From assembly GCA_902606525.1 (NCBI GenBank), contig CACLGW010000004.1, forward strand, positions 1 to 64,000: a stretch of 64,000 nucleotides of DNA, read 5' to 3'. A model generated the notes under the pieces. The model made no database searches. It was not told where the DNA came from and saw only the letters and a list, made by a program, of their open reading frames with translations. Both the position numbers and the translations under genes were made by a program. Source of the DNA: an uncultured Bacteroidota bacterium. GTDB taxonomy: Bacteria; Bacteroidota; Bacteroidia; Flavobacteriales; Flavobacteriaceae. Positions 7,729-17,436 of the stretch are shown here, piece by piece. Numbering within the stretch: position 1 is the first letter of the stretch; each line of letters begins with the position of its first letter.

Positions 7729-9954
7729 ATGATCCCAAAAAAAATTGAATTTATATTTCGAGTAAATAAAATCATTTATTGTTATCTAAGGCACTCGTCT
7801 TTATGTGTTTGTGTAACCTTACTTTTATCTAGTTTTTTAAACTCCCAAAACCTCTCACTTGACTTAGGAGATTTAATGGATGGAAAGTATGATCCTAAAA
7901 GGCTTGAAGGAATTAGATCTCTGAAGGATGGGCAAAATTATACGGTATTGCAACAAAATGAAGCTAAAAATAGCACTTCTATTATTTTATACTCTTATTC
8001 AAAAGGCATTAAACCAAAAATATTAGTAGATTCAAATAGGTTTCCAGAAAAAATTAAATTCACAGGCTACACTTTTTCTAAAAATGAACAAAAAATTTTA
8101 TTAGAAACTCTTTCCGATCAAATTTACAGAAGATCGAAGCAAGCTATATATTGGATTTATGATATTAAACGTAATACATTGAAAAAGCTTAGTGATCAAA
8201 AAGTTCAAGAACCACTTTTTTCTCCCGATGCTTCCAAGGTGGCCTATGTATATATGCGAAATATTTATATCAAGGATCTAGAACTTAATGTTGTTACTCA
8301 ATTAACTTACGATGGAGACTATAAAACACTTAACGGCATTACAGATTGGGTTTATGAGGAGGAATTTGGTTTTGTTCGTGCTTTTGACTGGAGTAATGAT
8401 TCAAAGCAAATAGTTTATATGCGTTTTGATGAATCTAACGTACCCATTTTTTCTATGGATGTTTATGGCAATAAAAATTATCCTTTTCCATACATGTTTA
8501 GATATCCAAAGGCAGGAGAAGAAAATTCTAAAATTGAACTTATTCTATACGATATTTCTTCTCGAACTAAAGACCATATTGAATTTGATAATTATCTTCC
8601 TTATTACATCCCAAGAATCAAATTTACAGGGGGTGATCATAGTTTGATCATTCAAACTCTAAATCGCTACCAAAACGAACTAAAAATTTGGAGGTGGGAC
8701 ACCCAAAAAAAAAATCTTCAGCTACTATTATCCGAGAATGATAAAGCCTACGTAAGTATAAATGATGAATTTAAATTTTTAGAGGATGATAGTTTTTTAT
8801 GGACTAGTGAAAAAGATGGTTATAACCATATTTATCATTTCGATAAAAACGGAAAATTCATTAATCAGGTTACAAAGGGTAGTTGGGAGGTTACAGCATT
8901 ATATGGTTATAATTCCAAAACGAAAGAGATTTATTATCAATCAGTTGAGGGCAGTTCTACTGAAAGAGGAATTTTTGCAATCAGACTTTCGGGTAAAGGA
9001 AAACGAATACTTCAGCCAACTAAGGGTTTTAATGGGGCTACATTTAGCAGTAATTGTAATTTTTACATTCATTCATACTCAGATGAATTGACTCCTCCAA
9101 TTTATACACTATACGAAACAAGAAAAAACAAACCTGTTCGTCAATTATTAGAGAATAAAATTTTAGTTAAAAGACTAGATACCTTCAATTTTTCAGAAAA
9201 AAAATTTTCAAAAATTCAAATAAATGGATATGAGTTAAATATGTGGATGATAAAACCGGCTGATTTCAATCCTAATAAAAAATATCCACTTTTAATGTTT
9301 CAATATTCGGGGCCAGGCTCTCAACAAGTTGCAAATCGTTGGGGCGATTCTCGAACTTTATGGCATAAAGATCTTGCTAATCAAGGCTATATAATTGTTT
9401 GTGTAGACGGAAGGGGAACAGGTTTTAAAGGTTCAGAATTTAAAAAAATGACCTATCTCAATTTGGTGAAATATGAATCTTTAGATCAGATTGCAGTAGC
9501 CAAAAGCTTGGGGGAATTGTCATTTGTGGATAATAAAAGAATTGGTATATGGGGCTGGAGTTTTGGAGGACATATGGCAACTCATTGTCTGCTCACTGGG
9601 AATAAAGTTTTTTCTTTTGCAATTGCAGTTGCACCTGTAACAAATTGGCGCTTTTATGACACTATTTACACCGAACGTTTTATGAGAACTCCCCAAGAAA
9701 ATCCAGAAGGATATGATTTAAATTCTCCCATAAATTATGCTGGTCAGCTCAATGGTAAATTTTTAATTATTCATGGTTCTGGAGATGATAATGTTCATGT
9801 ACAAAATACCATGAGAATGGTAGAGTCTTTGATTCAAGCTGACAAACAATTTGAATGGATGATTTATCCAGATAAAAATCACGGACTTTATGGAGGAAAC
9901 ACGCGAAAACACCTATATACAAAAATGACTAGTTTTATATTTCAAAATCTTTAA
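7729..9954 (+). CDS. S9 family prolyl peptidase, dipeptidyl-peptidase IV type
   Basis: 741 residues with an N-terminal hydrophobic export segment (about 25-39, LCVCVTLLLSSFLNSQ). An eight-bladed propeller domain includes the DPP-IV substrate-anchoring acidic motif DWVYEEEF. The C-terminal alpha/beta hydrolase domain has the nucleophile Ser611 in GWSFGG, Asp at 686/687 in GSGDDNVH and His718 in DKNHGLYGG. DPP-IV enzymes remove dipeptides, usually Xaa-Pro, from peptide N-termini in the periplasm or outside. A proton-coupled peptide symporter follows 17 bases later, so released dipeptides could be imported by the next gene's product. Confidence 0.93.
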   Translation: MIPKKIEFIFRVNKIIYCYLRHSSLCVCVTLLLSSFLNSQNLSLDLGDLMDGKYDPKRLEGIRSLKDGQNYTVLQQNEAKNSTSIILYSYSKGIKPKILVDSNRFPEKIKFTGYTFSKNEQKILLETLSDQIYRRSKQAIYWIYDIKRNTLKKLSDQKVQEPLFSPDASKVAYVYMRNIYIKDLELNVVTQLTYDGDYKTLNGITDWVYEEEFGFVRAFDWSNDSKQIVYMRFDESNVPIFSMDVYGNKNYPFPYMFRYPKAGEENSKIELILYDISSRTKDHIEFDNYLPYYIPRIKFTGGDHSLIIQTLNRYQNELKIWRWDTQKKNLQLLLSENDKAYVSINDEFKFLEDDSFLWTSEKDGYNHIYHFDKNGKFINQVTKGSWEVTALYGYNSKTKEIYYQSVEGSSTERGIFAIRLSGKGKRILQPTKGFNGATFSSNCNFYIHSYSDELTPPIYTLYETRKNKPVRQLLENKILVKRLDTFNFSEKKFSKIQINGYELNMWMIKPADFNPNKKYPLLMFQYSGPGSQQVANRWGDSRTLWHKDLANQGYIIVCVDGRGTGFKGSEFKKMTYLNLVKYESLDQIAVAKSLGELSFVDNKRIGIWGWSFGGHMATHCLLTGNKVFSFAIAVAPVTNWRFYDTIYTERFMRTPQENPEGYDLNSPINYAGQLNGKFLIIHGSGDDNVHVQNTMRMVESLIQADKQFEWMIYPDKNHGLYGGNTRKHLYTKMTSFIFQNL

Positions 9955-9971
9955 AAATTAAATTTAATCTG

Positions 9972-11321
9972 ATGGAAAACGTCAAAATTATTCCTCAAAC
10001 AAAAACCATTTTTGGACATCCAGCTGGATTATATGTACTTTTTTTTACAGAAGTGTGGGAAAGATTTTCATATTATGGAATGAGAGCCTTGTTTACTCTT
10101 TTTCTTGTAGCTAAAACTAATACTGATAATCCAGGATTTGGATGGACAAATTCAGAAGCGATTGCATTATATGGATGGTATACAATGTTAGTTTATCTGG
10201 CTTCAGTTCCAGGTGGATGGATCGCTGATAATATTTTAGGTCAAAAGAAAACAGTAATGTTAGGAGGTGTATTATTATGTGTTGGCCATTCTATTTTAGC
10301 TTTTGATAATGAAATAAGCTTTTATTTAGGTTGCTTTTTTGTCATTCTAGGGGTAGGAGGTTTAAAACCAAACATTTCTAGTATGGTTGGCGGATTATAT
10401 CCACAAGGAGATGAAAGAAGAGATATTGGATTTTATATTTTTTACATGGGAATAAATATCGGAGGTTTTGCTGCACCACTTCTTTGTGGCTGGGTAGGTG
10501 AGACCTTCAATTGGCATTATGGATTTGGATTAGCTGCAATCGGAATGTTTATCGGTCAAGTAACATATTTCTATGGGCAAAAATATTTAATTGGAATCGG
10601 AGATTTTATTGGTAAAACCTCACATCCTGATAATGATCTTAAAAAGAGAGAGTTGACTTCTGTTGAAAAAGACCGAGTTAAAGTACTTTTAATATCTTTT
10701 TTATTAATAATAGTTTTTTGGGGAGCATTTGAGCAAGCAGGAGGACTTATGAATTTATATGCAAAACAAAAAACTGATCGGATGCTATTGGGAATCGAGA
10801 TACCTGCATCCTGGTTTCAATCTTTAAATTCTTTTTTTATTATTACATTGGCTGTACTGGTTGGAGGTTTTTGGATGCGATGGAAATTAAAAGGTAAGGA
10901 AGCTTCTTCTCTTTATAAAATTGCAATTGGGATTTTAATTATGGGCATAGGTTTTATGTTCATGCGTTTTGCTGCTTTAGATTACGAAGTAGCTGGTAAA
11001 TCAGCAATGTATTGGTTAGTGTTAGCCTACTTGTTTCACACTTTAGGAGAACTTTGTGCATCACCAGTTTCTTTATCATTCATCACTAAACTTGCTCCCG
11101 TAAAGTATGCAGCATCTATAATGGGGCTATATTGGGCTGCTACTGGATTAGGGAATAAGTTGGCTGCAGGAATTGGAGGATTCGCTGAAACAGCTGGAGA
11201 AAAAGAAATCTTCACTGGAATTTTTATTTTTTGTACAATAATAGCAATTTTAGTATTAATTTTATTAAAACCTCTTAAAAGACTTACTCACGAAGCTGAG
11301 GAGCTTAAGGGGGTTTATTAG
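9972..11321 (+). CDS. Proton-coupled peptide symporter (POT/PTR family, MFS)
   Basis: 449 residues, largely hydrophobic with about twelve or more membrane helices. The POT signature EVWERFSYYG is at 27-36 (ExxER proton-coupling motif), followed by GWIADNILGQKKTVMLGG and the second family pattern FYIFYMGINIGGFAAPL. These inner-membrane transporters import di- and tripeptides with H+. It sits 17 bases after the DPP-IV-like peptidase and 4 bases before a secreted thioredoxin gene, so the three genes are probably one transcript. Confidence 0.93.
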   Translation: MENVKIIPQTKTIFGHPAGLYVLFFTEVWERFSYYGMRALFTLFLVAKTNTDNPGFGWTNSEAIALYGWYTMLVYLASVPGGWIADNILGQKKTVMLGGVLLCVGHSILAFDNEISFYLGCFFVILGVGGLKPNISSMVGGLYPQGDERRDIGFYIFYMGINIGGFAAPLLCGWVGETFNWHYGFGLAAIGMFIGQVTYFYGQKYLIGIGDFIGKTSHPDNDLKKRELTSVEKDRVKVLLISFLLIIVFWGAFEQAGGLMNLYAKQKTDRMLLGIEIPASWFQSLNSFFIITLAVLVGGFWMRWKLKGKEASSLYKIAIGILIMGIGFMFMRFAALDYEVAGKSAMYWLVLAYLFHTLGELCASPVSLSFITKLAPVKYAASIMGLYWAATGLGNKLAAGIGGFAETAGEKEIFTGIFIFCTIIAILVLILLKPLKRLTHEAEELKGVY

Positions 11322-11325
11322 TATT

Positions 11326-11904
11326 ATGATTTCAAAAAAAAATATTATAATTAACCCTATAATGAAACTCGGTTTTTTTATTGCCATATTATTATTTACA
11401 TCTAAAAATATTTCAGCTCAAAAAATAGAATGGATGTCAATGTCTCAGGCACAAGAAGCTCAAAAGAACGAACCAAAGAAAATTTTTATGGACGTTTACA
11501 CTGAATGGTGTGGCCCATGTAAGTTATTAGATAAGAATACCTTTCAAAATCCTGACGTTTCAAGCTATATATCCAAACATTACTATGCAGTTAAATTTAA
11601 CGCTGAGGGTAATGAGGAAATAAGGTATTATGATCAGATTTTTAAAAACCCTAATTATGATCCCAATAGAAAAGGGCGAAATGCTACCCATCAGTTCACT
11701 CAATTTTTAGGAGTAAGGGGATATCCAACTATGGTCTTTTTTAGTGAAAATGGGGATCCAATTATGCCTTTAGTAGGGTATCAAAAGCCCAAACAAATTG
11801 AACTTTTCTTAAAATTGATAAAACAAGGAGATTATCAGGTTTTTTCAAAACCAGAAGATTTTGAAAACTATAGAAAGAACTTTATTTCTCGTTTCAGGGG
11901 ATAA
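11326..11904 (+). CDS. Exported thioredoxin-family protein
   Basis: 192 residues. The hydrophobic signal sequence ends at about ISAQ (residue 32); a second possible start ATG at 11362 would give a more typical signal peptide. The redox motif WCGPC lies at 61-65, preceded by the FMDVYTE strand, and the cis-Pro region appears as RGYPTMVFFSENG. Probably a periplasmic dithiol-disulfide protein. It shares the transcript of the peptide uptake genes, but no functional link to peptide use is evident. It converges on lpxB with a 20-base gap. Confidence 0.88.
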   Translation: MISKKNIIINPIMKLGFFIAILLFTSKNISAQKIEWMSMSQAQEAQKNEPKKIFMDVYTEWCGPCKLLDKNTFQNPDVSSYISKHYYAVKFNAEGNEEIRYYDQIFKNPNYDPNRKGRNATHQFTQFLGVRGYPTMVFFSENGDPIMPLVGYQKPKQIELFLKLIKQGDYQVFSKPEDFENYRKNFISRFRG

Positions 11905-11924
11905 GTTTTGAAAAATTTTGAAGT

Positions 11925-13034
11925 TTAATTTACAGCATTAAATATTAAATTAGCTGTATTTCTGCTAGCTCCAATACCTCCAAGTTTTTGTTTTAATAGC
12001 TGATAATCCTGATTTATTTTATCGTGAGAATTTTTTTTTAAAAGTCTTTTTAATTGAAAGTCTAGTTTTTCAAATCTGCATTCATTTTGAATAAGTTCAA
12101 CAACAGCTTCTTTTTCAAGGATTAAGTTAACCAATGAAATATATTTAAGATTTACAACTTTTTTCCCAATCCAATAACTTAAATGACTACTCCTGTAGCA
12201 AACTATTTGAGGCACATTAAAGATAGCTGTTTCAAGTGTAGCTGTGCCACTAGTTACAATTGCAGCCAAACTGTAATCTAAAAGGTCATAGGTCTGTTCA
12301 TAAATAATTTTTAAGGGTGAAGATTTTATAAATTTATTATATACTTTAACGTCAATACCTGGAGCTCCTGCAATTATGAATTGATATTTCTTATTACAAG
12401 CTGAAACTTCAATAAAAAGAGGTAATATTTTTTTAATTTCCTGCAATCTACTTCCAGGGAGCAATGCAATAATAGGTTTTTTGGAATCTAACTTATTGAC
12501 CTCAAAAAAATCATTATTTTTTTTATATTCTTGTAATTGATCCATTATAGGGTGACCTACAAAATGAACAGGAAATTGGTGTCTTTCCTCAAAATAACTT
12601 TTTTCAAAAGGTAGTATTACGTATAATGCATCCAAAAACCTTTTCATTTTTTTTACTCGATTCTCTTTCCAAGCCCATACTTGTGGACTTATATAATAGT
12701 GATTTTTAAAACCCTTTTTTTTTGCCCATTTAGCTATTCGAAGATTAAAACCAGGATAATCTACATATATTATTACATCAGGGCAATATTGTAAAATATC
12801 TTTTTTACAAAGTGAAATATTACTCAAAAGAATGTGGAGATGAGAAATAACTTCCCAAAACCCCATAAAAGCAAGTTCTTTATAGTGCTTAACTAATATT
12901 GCCCCCTCTTTTTCCATTAAATCACCACCCCATCCTCTAAATTCCGCATTTGGATCTAGTTTATTTAAATTATAAATCAGTTTTGAAGAATGAAGATCGC
13001 CAGAGGCCTCGCCAGATATTATATAATACTTCAC
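11925..13034 (-). CDS. lpxB: Lipid-A-disaccharide synthase
   Basis: 369 residues, standard LpxB length. The N-terminal SGEASGDLHSSKLI, then GWGGDLMEKEGA, and the donor-binding SGTATLETAIFNVPQIVCY near residue 260 are LpxB signatures. The enzyme joins UDP-2,3-diacylglucosamine and lipid X to form the lipid A disaccharide at the inner membrane. It is the third gene of a surE-small membrane protein-lpxB operon, 15 bases after the previous stop. Confidence 0.96.
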   Translation of the reverse strand: MKYYIISGEASGDLHSSKLIYNLNKLDPNAEFRGWGGDLMEKEGAILVKHYKELAFMGFWEVISHLHILLSNISLCKKDILQYCPDVIIYVDYPGFNLRIAKWAKKKGFKNHYYISPQVWAWKENRVKKMKRFLDALYVILPFEKSYFEERHQFPVHFVGHPIMDQLQEYKKNNDFFEVNKLDSKKPIIALLPGSRLQEIKKILPLFIEVSACNKKYQFIIAGAPGIDVKVYNKFIKSSPLKIIYEQTYDLLDYSLAAIVTSGTATLETAIFNVPQIVCYRSSHLSYWIGKKVVNLKYISLVNLILEKEAVVELIQNECRFEKLDFQLKRLLKKNSHDKINQDYQLLKQKLGGIGASRNTANLIFNAVN

Positions 13035-13049
13035 AAGAGTTAAATTATT

Positions 13050-13343
13050 TCAAGTATTTATTTTCAAAAAAGCAATAAACATTACTAAAATTATTGATAA
13101 GGCAACTAGGCCAGCTGCAAAGGAAAATTTCTTTTTTCCAAGAGCTATAAAAAAAATAGGAAGATTTATCAAAGCAGCAATTGAGATCAAGCCACCAAGT
13201 TTATTTTGACGATAAAGACTTGATAAACTGTACTCAATAGTCGCATCAGAAAAAATAAATAGAAGAATTAATACTCCAAAACATGTCCATAGTGATCCAG
13301 CTATTATCCCCCAAAAAAAGTACTTATTTTTTACAAATCCCAT
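13050..13343 (-). CDS. Small membrane protein between surE and lpxB
   Basis: 97 residues with three hydrophobic segments (about 9-32, 50-66 and 75-93). Its start lies inside the end of surE (13-base overlap), indicating translational coupling, and lpxB follows after 15 bases. I recognise no domain. Family members of this size at this position are seen in other flavobacteria, so it is probably a real, uncharacterised inner-membrane protein, possibly connected with lipid A synthesis by context only. Confidence 0.7.
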   Translation of the reverse strand: MGFVKNKYFFWGIIAGSLWTCFGVLILLFIFSDATIEYSLSSLYRQNKLGGLISIAALINLPIFFIALGKKKFSFAAGLVALSIILVMFIAFLKINT

Positions 13344-14101
13344 GTATTAAGTTCTTGAATACTATGATGAGCGGTTAAATCAAATTTTGTTGGAACTATT
13401 GAGATGTATTTATTATTCAAAGCCCATTCATCTGTGTCTTCACCCTTGTCTTCATTTATAAAAGTTCCAGTTAGCCAATAGTATTCTCTTCCCAAAGGAT
13501 TTGTTCTTTTATCAAATTCTTCTATCCAATTTGCATTTGCTTGCCTGCAAATCTTAATTCCTTTAATTTCTTCTTCCTTAAGCTTTGGAAAATTTACATT
13601 GAGCACAACACCACTTGGTATTCCCTTATTCAATGCTTTAATGGTAATCTGAAGAATGAATTTTTTCAAGGGTTCGAAATCTGCGTTCCATTTGAAATCT
13701 AAAAGGGAAAATCCTATTGCTGGAATACCCTCTATACCAGCCTCAATGGCTGCACTCATTGTACCTGAATAAATGACATTTATGGAAGAATTAGAACCAT
13801 GATTAATACCAGAAACACATATATCAGGCTTACGATCTAATAGTTCATTAACAGCAAGTTTAACACAATCTACAGGAGTACCTGAGCAACTATATTCGAT
13901 CTGAGGACCATTTGTAACCCTTATTTTTTCGCAGTGCAAGGTAGAATTTATAGTAATTGCGTGTCCCATCGCAGACTGAGGGGAGTCTGGGGCTACAACA
14001 ACAACCTCTCCAATTTCATTCATAATTTCTATCAGTGTTCTGAGTCCGGGAGCTGTAATTCCATCGTCATTACTAACTAATATTAGTGGTTTTTTCTTCA
14101 T
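13331..14101 (-). CDS. surE: 5'/3'-nucleotidase SurE
   Basis: 256 residues, typical SurE length. The metal-binding N-terminus SNDDGITAPGL, the VVVVAPDSPQSAMGHAIT segment, the SCSGTPVDCVKL and SGINHGSN motifs define the family. SurE is a metal-dependent phosphatase acting on nucleoside monophosphates and related phosphates. First gene of the surE-lpxB operon, divergent from the tail-specific protease gene at 14227. Confidence 0.96.
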   Translation of the reverse strand: MKKKPLILVSNDDGITAPGLRTLIEIMNEIGEVVVVAPDSPQSAMGHAITINSTLHCEKIRVTNGPQIEYSCSGTPVDCVKLAVNELLDRKPDICVSGINHGSNSSINVIYSGTMSAAIEAGIEGIPAIGFSLLDFKWNADFEPLKKFILQITIKALNKGIPSGVVLNVNFPKLKEEEIKGIKICRQANANWIEEFDKRTNPLGREYYWLTGTFINEDKGEDTDEWALNNKYISIVPTKFDLTAHHSIQELNTWDL

Positions 14102-14184
14102 AAATTTTATTTCATTGTAAAAGTAAGAAACTTTAAACGCATTCTTTTAAAATAAAATTAACAATAAACTTTTTAGAATATGCT

Positions 14185-14192
14185 TATATTTG
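14185..14192 (+). promoter_or_regulatory. Candidate -7 box for the tail-specific protease
   Basis: TATATTTG is an exact TAnnTTTG match. Transcription would begin a few bases after 14195, which suits translation from the ATG at 14227 better than from the TTG at 14206. Confidence 0.5.
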
Positions 14193-14226
14193 GGCGCTAT
14201 AAAGATTGAAAAATAACTATGCCCTC

Positions 14227-16353
14227 ATGAGAAAATACACCTGGATATTATCATTTACTTTAATTGGCTTCTTAGGGTTTGGGTATACCCTACAAAACGA
14301 TGAACCCAATAAAGATAAACTATTACTAGAAATCATTTCATACGTTCTAAATCGAGGACATTATGATCCAAAAAATATTAATGATACTTTCTCAGAGAAT
14401 GTTTTTTCATTTTATTTAGAAAATCTTGATGGTCAACATCGATTTTTCCTCAACTCAGACATCAAAAATTTCGAGGCTTACCGTTATAAAATTGACGATG
14501 AAATAAAAAATACTAAAATTGATTTTTTCAACATTACATTCTTAAAGCTCATGGAACGAATGGAACAAGTAGAAGGCTTTTATAAACAGTTACTTGAACA
14601 GCCTTTTGATTTTTCTATTAGGGATAAAATTAATTTGGATTATGAGAAAACACCCTATCCTAGAAATATTTTAGAATTAAAATCTCTTTGGAGAAAGCGT
14701 TTTAAGCTAAGTGCGATTGAAAATTTTACATCAAAGAAAGATGAAGAATATCAAAAAAAGGAACAAGAAGAAACCTATCAAATGCTTTCTGATGAAAAAA
14801 TAGAAAAAAATGCTCGAGAAGAAATCCTAGAAAACATGAATTATTTCTTTGAAAATTATAATGATCTCAAACGAAAGGATTGGTTTTCAATTTATATAAA
14901 CTCAATTGTTAGTCAGTTCGATCCGCATACTTATTATTTTGCTCCTAGGGATAAAGACCGGTTTGATATGTCGATTTCGGGTAAATTCGAAGGAATTGGA
15001 GCAAGATTAAGTAAGCAAAAACAACAAATTAAGGTTGTTGAGGTTATTTCCGGGGGTCCTGTTTGGAGGGATAATCTTTTAGAAGTTGGAGATGTTATTC
15101 TTAAAGTTAGACAAGAGAATGAAGAAGAGGCTATTGATATTTCTGGGATGGTTATTGACGATGCAGTAAAGCTAATTAAAGGCCCTAAAGCTTCAAGGGT
15201 ATTTTTAACTATTAAACGAGTAGAAGGAAATATTGAGGAAATTTCAATAACACGAGATATTGTGGAGCTTGAGGAAACTTATGCTAAATCAACACTAATA
15301 AAGGATGAATCAGGAGATTATGGTTTAATAGAGTTGCCTAAATTTTATATTAGTTTTGATGACTATAATGAACGTAATGCAGCAACTGATGTAAAAAAAG
15401 AGCTAGAGCAACTTAAATCTAAAAATATAAAAGGTGTTATACTTGATCTTAGAAATAATGGTGGAGGATCGTTAAAAACGGTTGTTGATATGACTGGTTA
15501 TTTCATCAAAGAAGGCCCAGTGGTTCAGGTAAAAAGTACGGGAGGGCGTAAAGAGGTTTTAAAGGACGTAGATCCGACAGTGGTTTGGGATGGACCAGTT
15601 GTAGTTTTAGTAAATGAGTTTTCTGCATCTGCTTCAGAAATTATTGCGGCTGCCCTTCAAGATTATAAGCGTGCAATTGTGCTTGGAAGTAAACAAACTT
15701 TTGGAAAAGGTACAGTTCAAAATATTGTCGATCTGAATCGAATGATTTCAGGTAGCACTTACGGAGATTTAGGGGCATTGAAAGTTACAACAGATAAGTT
15801 TTATCGTGTTAATGGACAGTCTACTCAATTAGAAGGCGTTAAAAGTGATGTTGTCTTTCCAGATAGATATGCTTACGTTGAAATGGGCGAGAAGGATCAA
15901 CAGAATCCATTGGCTTGGGATAGAATTACACCCACTTCTTACAAGCCTTCTTCTATTGCTAATTATAACTATGCCCTAGAACAGAGTAATAAAAGACTTA
16001 AAGAAAATCCTATTATAGAATTGATTAATGAACAAGCACTTTGGGTAAAACAACAACAAAATGATTTCAGTTATTTTTTAGATTATGAATCCTTCAAATC
16101 AGAGCGTGATACTAAAAAAGAATATGCCAAACGTTTTAAAAAATTATCTGAGTATGAATCATCATACGAATTTCAATGGCTTCCAGAAGCTGGTGCTAAA
16201 GATGTTCCAAATTCTGTAACTTCAGAAAAGCGTAAAAGAGCTCAAGAGGCTCTTAAAAAAGATATCTACATCTCTGAAGCTGTCAAAATTCTCAAAGATC
16301 TTTCTGCATCAATTCAAAGAAAACAACCAATTGCCCAAAATAAAAAACAGTAA
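14227..16353 (+). CDS. Carboxy-terminal (tail-specific) processing protease
   Basis: 708 residues from the ATG at 14227; a TTG at 14206 would add seven. The chosen start directly gives a signal/anchor sequence (YTWILSFTLIGFLGFGY). After an N-terminal helical domain come a PDZ domain (about 240-325, KFEGIGARLS and GPVWRDNLLEVGDVIL) and the S41 protease core. The Ser/Lys dyad is visible: Ser in NEFSASASEIIAAAL (about 468) and Lys in TFGKGTVQ (about 494). Prc/Tsp enzymes degrade or trim periplasmic proteins from the C-terminus. An ABC permease starts 6 bases downstream. Confidence 0.93.
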   Translation: MRKYTWILSFTLIGFLGFGYTLQNDEPNKDKLLLEIISYVLNRGHYDPKNINDTFSENVFSFYLENLDGQHRFFLNSDIKNFEAYRYKIDDEIKNTKIDFFNITFLKLMERMEQVEGFYKQLLEQPFDFSIRDKINLDYEKTPYPRNILELKSLWRKRFKLSAIENFTSKKDEEYQKKEQEETYQMLSDEKIEKNAREEILENMNYFFENYNDLKRKDWFSIYINSIVSQFDPHTYYFAPRDKDRFDMSISGKFEGIGARLSKQKQQIKVVEVISGGPVWRDNLLEVGDVILKVRQENEEEAIDISGMVIDDAVKLIKGPKASRVFLTIKRVEGNIEEISITRDIVELEETYAKSTLIKDESGDYGLIELPKFYISFDDYNERNAATDVKKELEQLKSKNIKGVILDLRNNGGGSLKTVVDMTGYFIKEGPVVQVKSTGGRKEVLKDVDPTVVWDGPVVVLVNEFSASASEIIAAALQDYKRAIVLGSKQTFGKGTVQNIVDLNRMISGSTYGDLGALKVTTDKFYRVNGQSTQLEGVKSDVVFPDRYAYVEMGEKDQQNPLAWDRITPTSYKPSSIANYNYALEQSNKRLKENPIIELINEQALWVKQQQNDFSYFLDYESFKSERDTKKEYAKRFKKLSEYESSYEFQWLPEAGAKDVPNSVTSEKRKRAQEALKKDIYISEAVKILKDLSASIQRKQPIAQNKKQ

Positions 16354-16359
16354 TCTCAA

Positions 16360-17436
16360 TTGGATTTAAAACGTGCTTTAAAAAAATTAAAAAAGGACGT
16401 TTGGGCCATTGCAAGCACCACTTTTATTTTGGTAATTTGTTTAACAGCAATTTTTGCCTATTACCTTTCTCCTGATAAAACTCAGTTTGCTAATCAAATG
16501 CATCTTTCAATACATTCTCAACCCCCTGGGTTTTCTTGTAAGTTTTTAATTATTCCTGTAACTGATTTTGCAGATAAAAAAAGTTTTTTTTTAGGAGATA
16601 TAAACACAACTGAGGAGATACCAATCAAGGAACTACTTTGGAAGAATAATGGTATAGCATATAAACGTTATGGAAATGCAACTGACTATTTTGAAGAAAA
16701 AGATTTTAGTCAGTTTCCTGAAGGCACAAATAGAAAAGACATAGAAGTAAATTACATAAAAGAAAAGTGTTTTATTTTGGGGACAGACAATTACGGTAGA
16801 GATCTACTAAGCCGAATGATTGTAGGCACAAGAATTTCAATTTCAATTGGATTTGTAGCAGTAATTATTTCATTGTTAATTGGTGTTTCTCTGGGGTCTC
16901 TTGCAGGTTTTCATGGAGGGTGGATCGATAATTTAATCATGTGGTTAATTAATGTTATGTGGTCAATTCCTACTCTTTTAATGGTTATAGCTATTACTTT
17001 GGCTTTGGGACGAGGTTTTTGGCAAGTTTTTATAGCTGTTGGACTTACCATGTGGGTTGAAGTCGCTAGACTTGTTCGTGGTTTAGTGAAATCTACGAAA
17101 GAAGAATTATTTGTAAAAGCAGGCATTACACTTGGATTTTCCAAAGCAAGACTTTTAATAAATCATATACTTCCATTATTATTTGCACCACTAATAGTAA
17201 TCTCGACTGCTAACTTTGCAAGTGCAATTTTGATTGAAAGTGGATTAAGTTTTTTGGGTATTGGTGCTCAACCCCCAATTCCTAGTTGGGGTAGTATGGT
17301 TAAGGATCACTTTAGATACCTACTAATTGGTAAACCTTATTTGGCAATCTTACCTGGATTGGCAATAATGAGTTTAGTTTTAGCTTTCATGATGCTTGGT
17401 AATAGTCTAAGAGACGCATTAGATGTAAGACATTAA
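16360..17436 (+). CDS. ABC transporter inner-membrane permease, DppC/OppC type
   Basis: 358 residues read from a TTG; no ATG lies near and the following LKRALKKLKKD leads straight into the first helix, so TTG is plausible. The first helix (about 17-37) is followed by a roughly 100-residue non-membrane stretch, then five or so helices with the EAA coupling motif (KAGITLGFSKARLLINHILP) and the DppC end SFLGIGAQPPIPSWG. Such permeases normally pair with a DppB-type permease, ATPases and a binding protein, none of which is nearby. The end overlaps the convergent rodA by 4 bases. Confidence 0.88.
   Translation: MDLKRALKKLKKDVWAIASTTFILVICLTAIFAYYLSPDKTQFANQMHLSIHSQPPGFSCKFLIIPVTDFADKKSFFLGDINTTEEIPIKELLWKNNGIAYKRYGNATDYFEEKDFSQFPEGTNRKDIEVNYIKEKCFILGTDNYGRDLLSRMIVGTRISISIGFVAVIISLLIGVSLGSLAGFHGGWIDNLIMWLINVMWSIPTLLMVIAITLALGRGFWQVFIAVGLTMWVEVARLVRGLVKSTKEELFVKAGITLGFSKARLLINHILPLLFAPLIVISTANFASAILIESGLSFLGIGAQPPIPSWGSMVKDHFRYLLIGKPYLAILPGLAIMSLVLAFMMLGNSLRDALDVRH

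Noticed and set aside
14206-14226. TTG start for the tail-specific protease
   Set aside because: It would place a few polar residues before the signal sequence and lies close to the predicted transcription start; the ATG at 14227 fits better.
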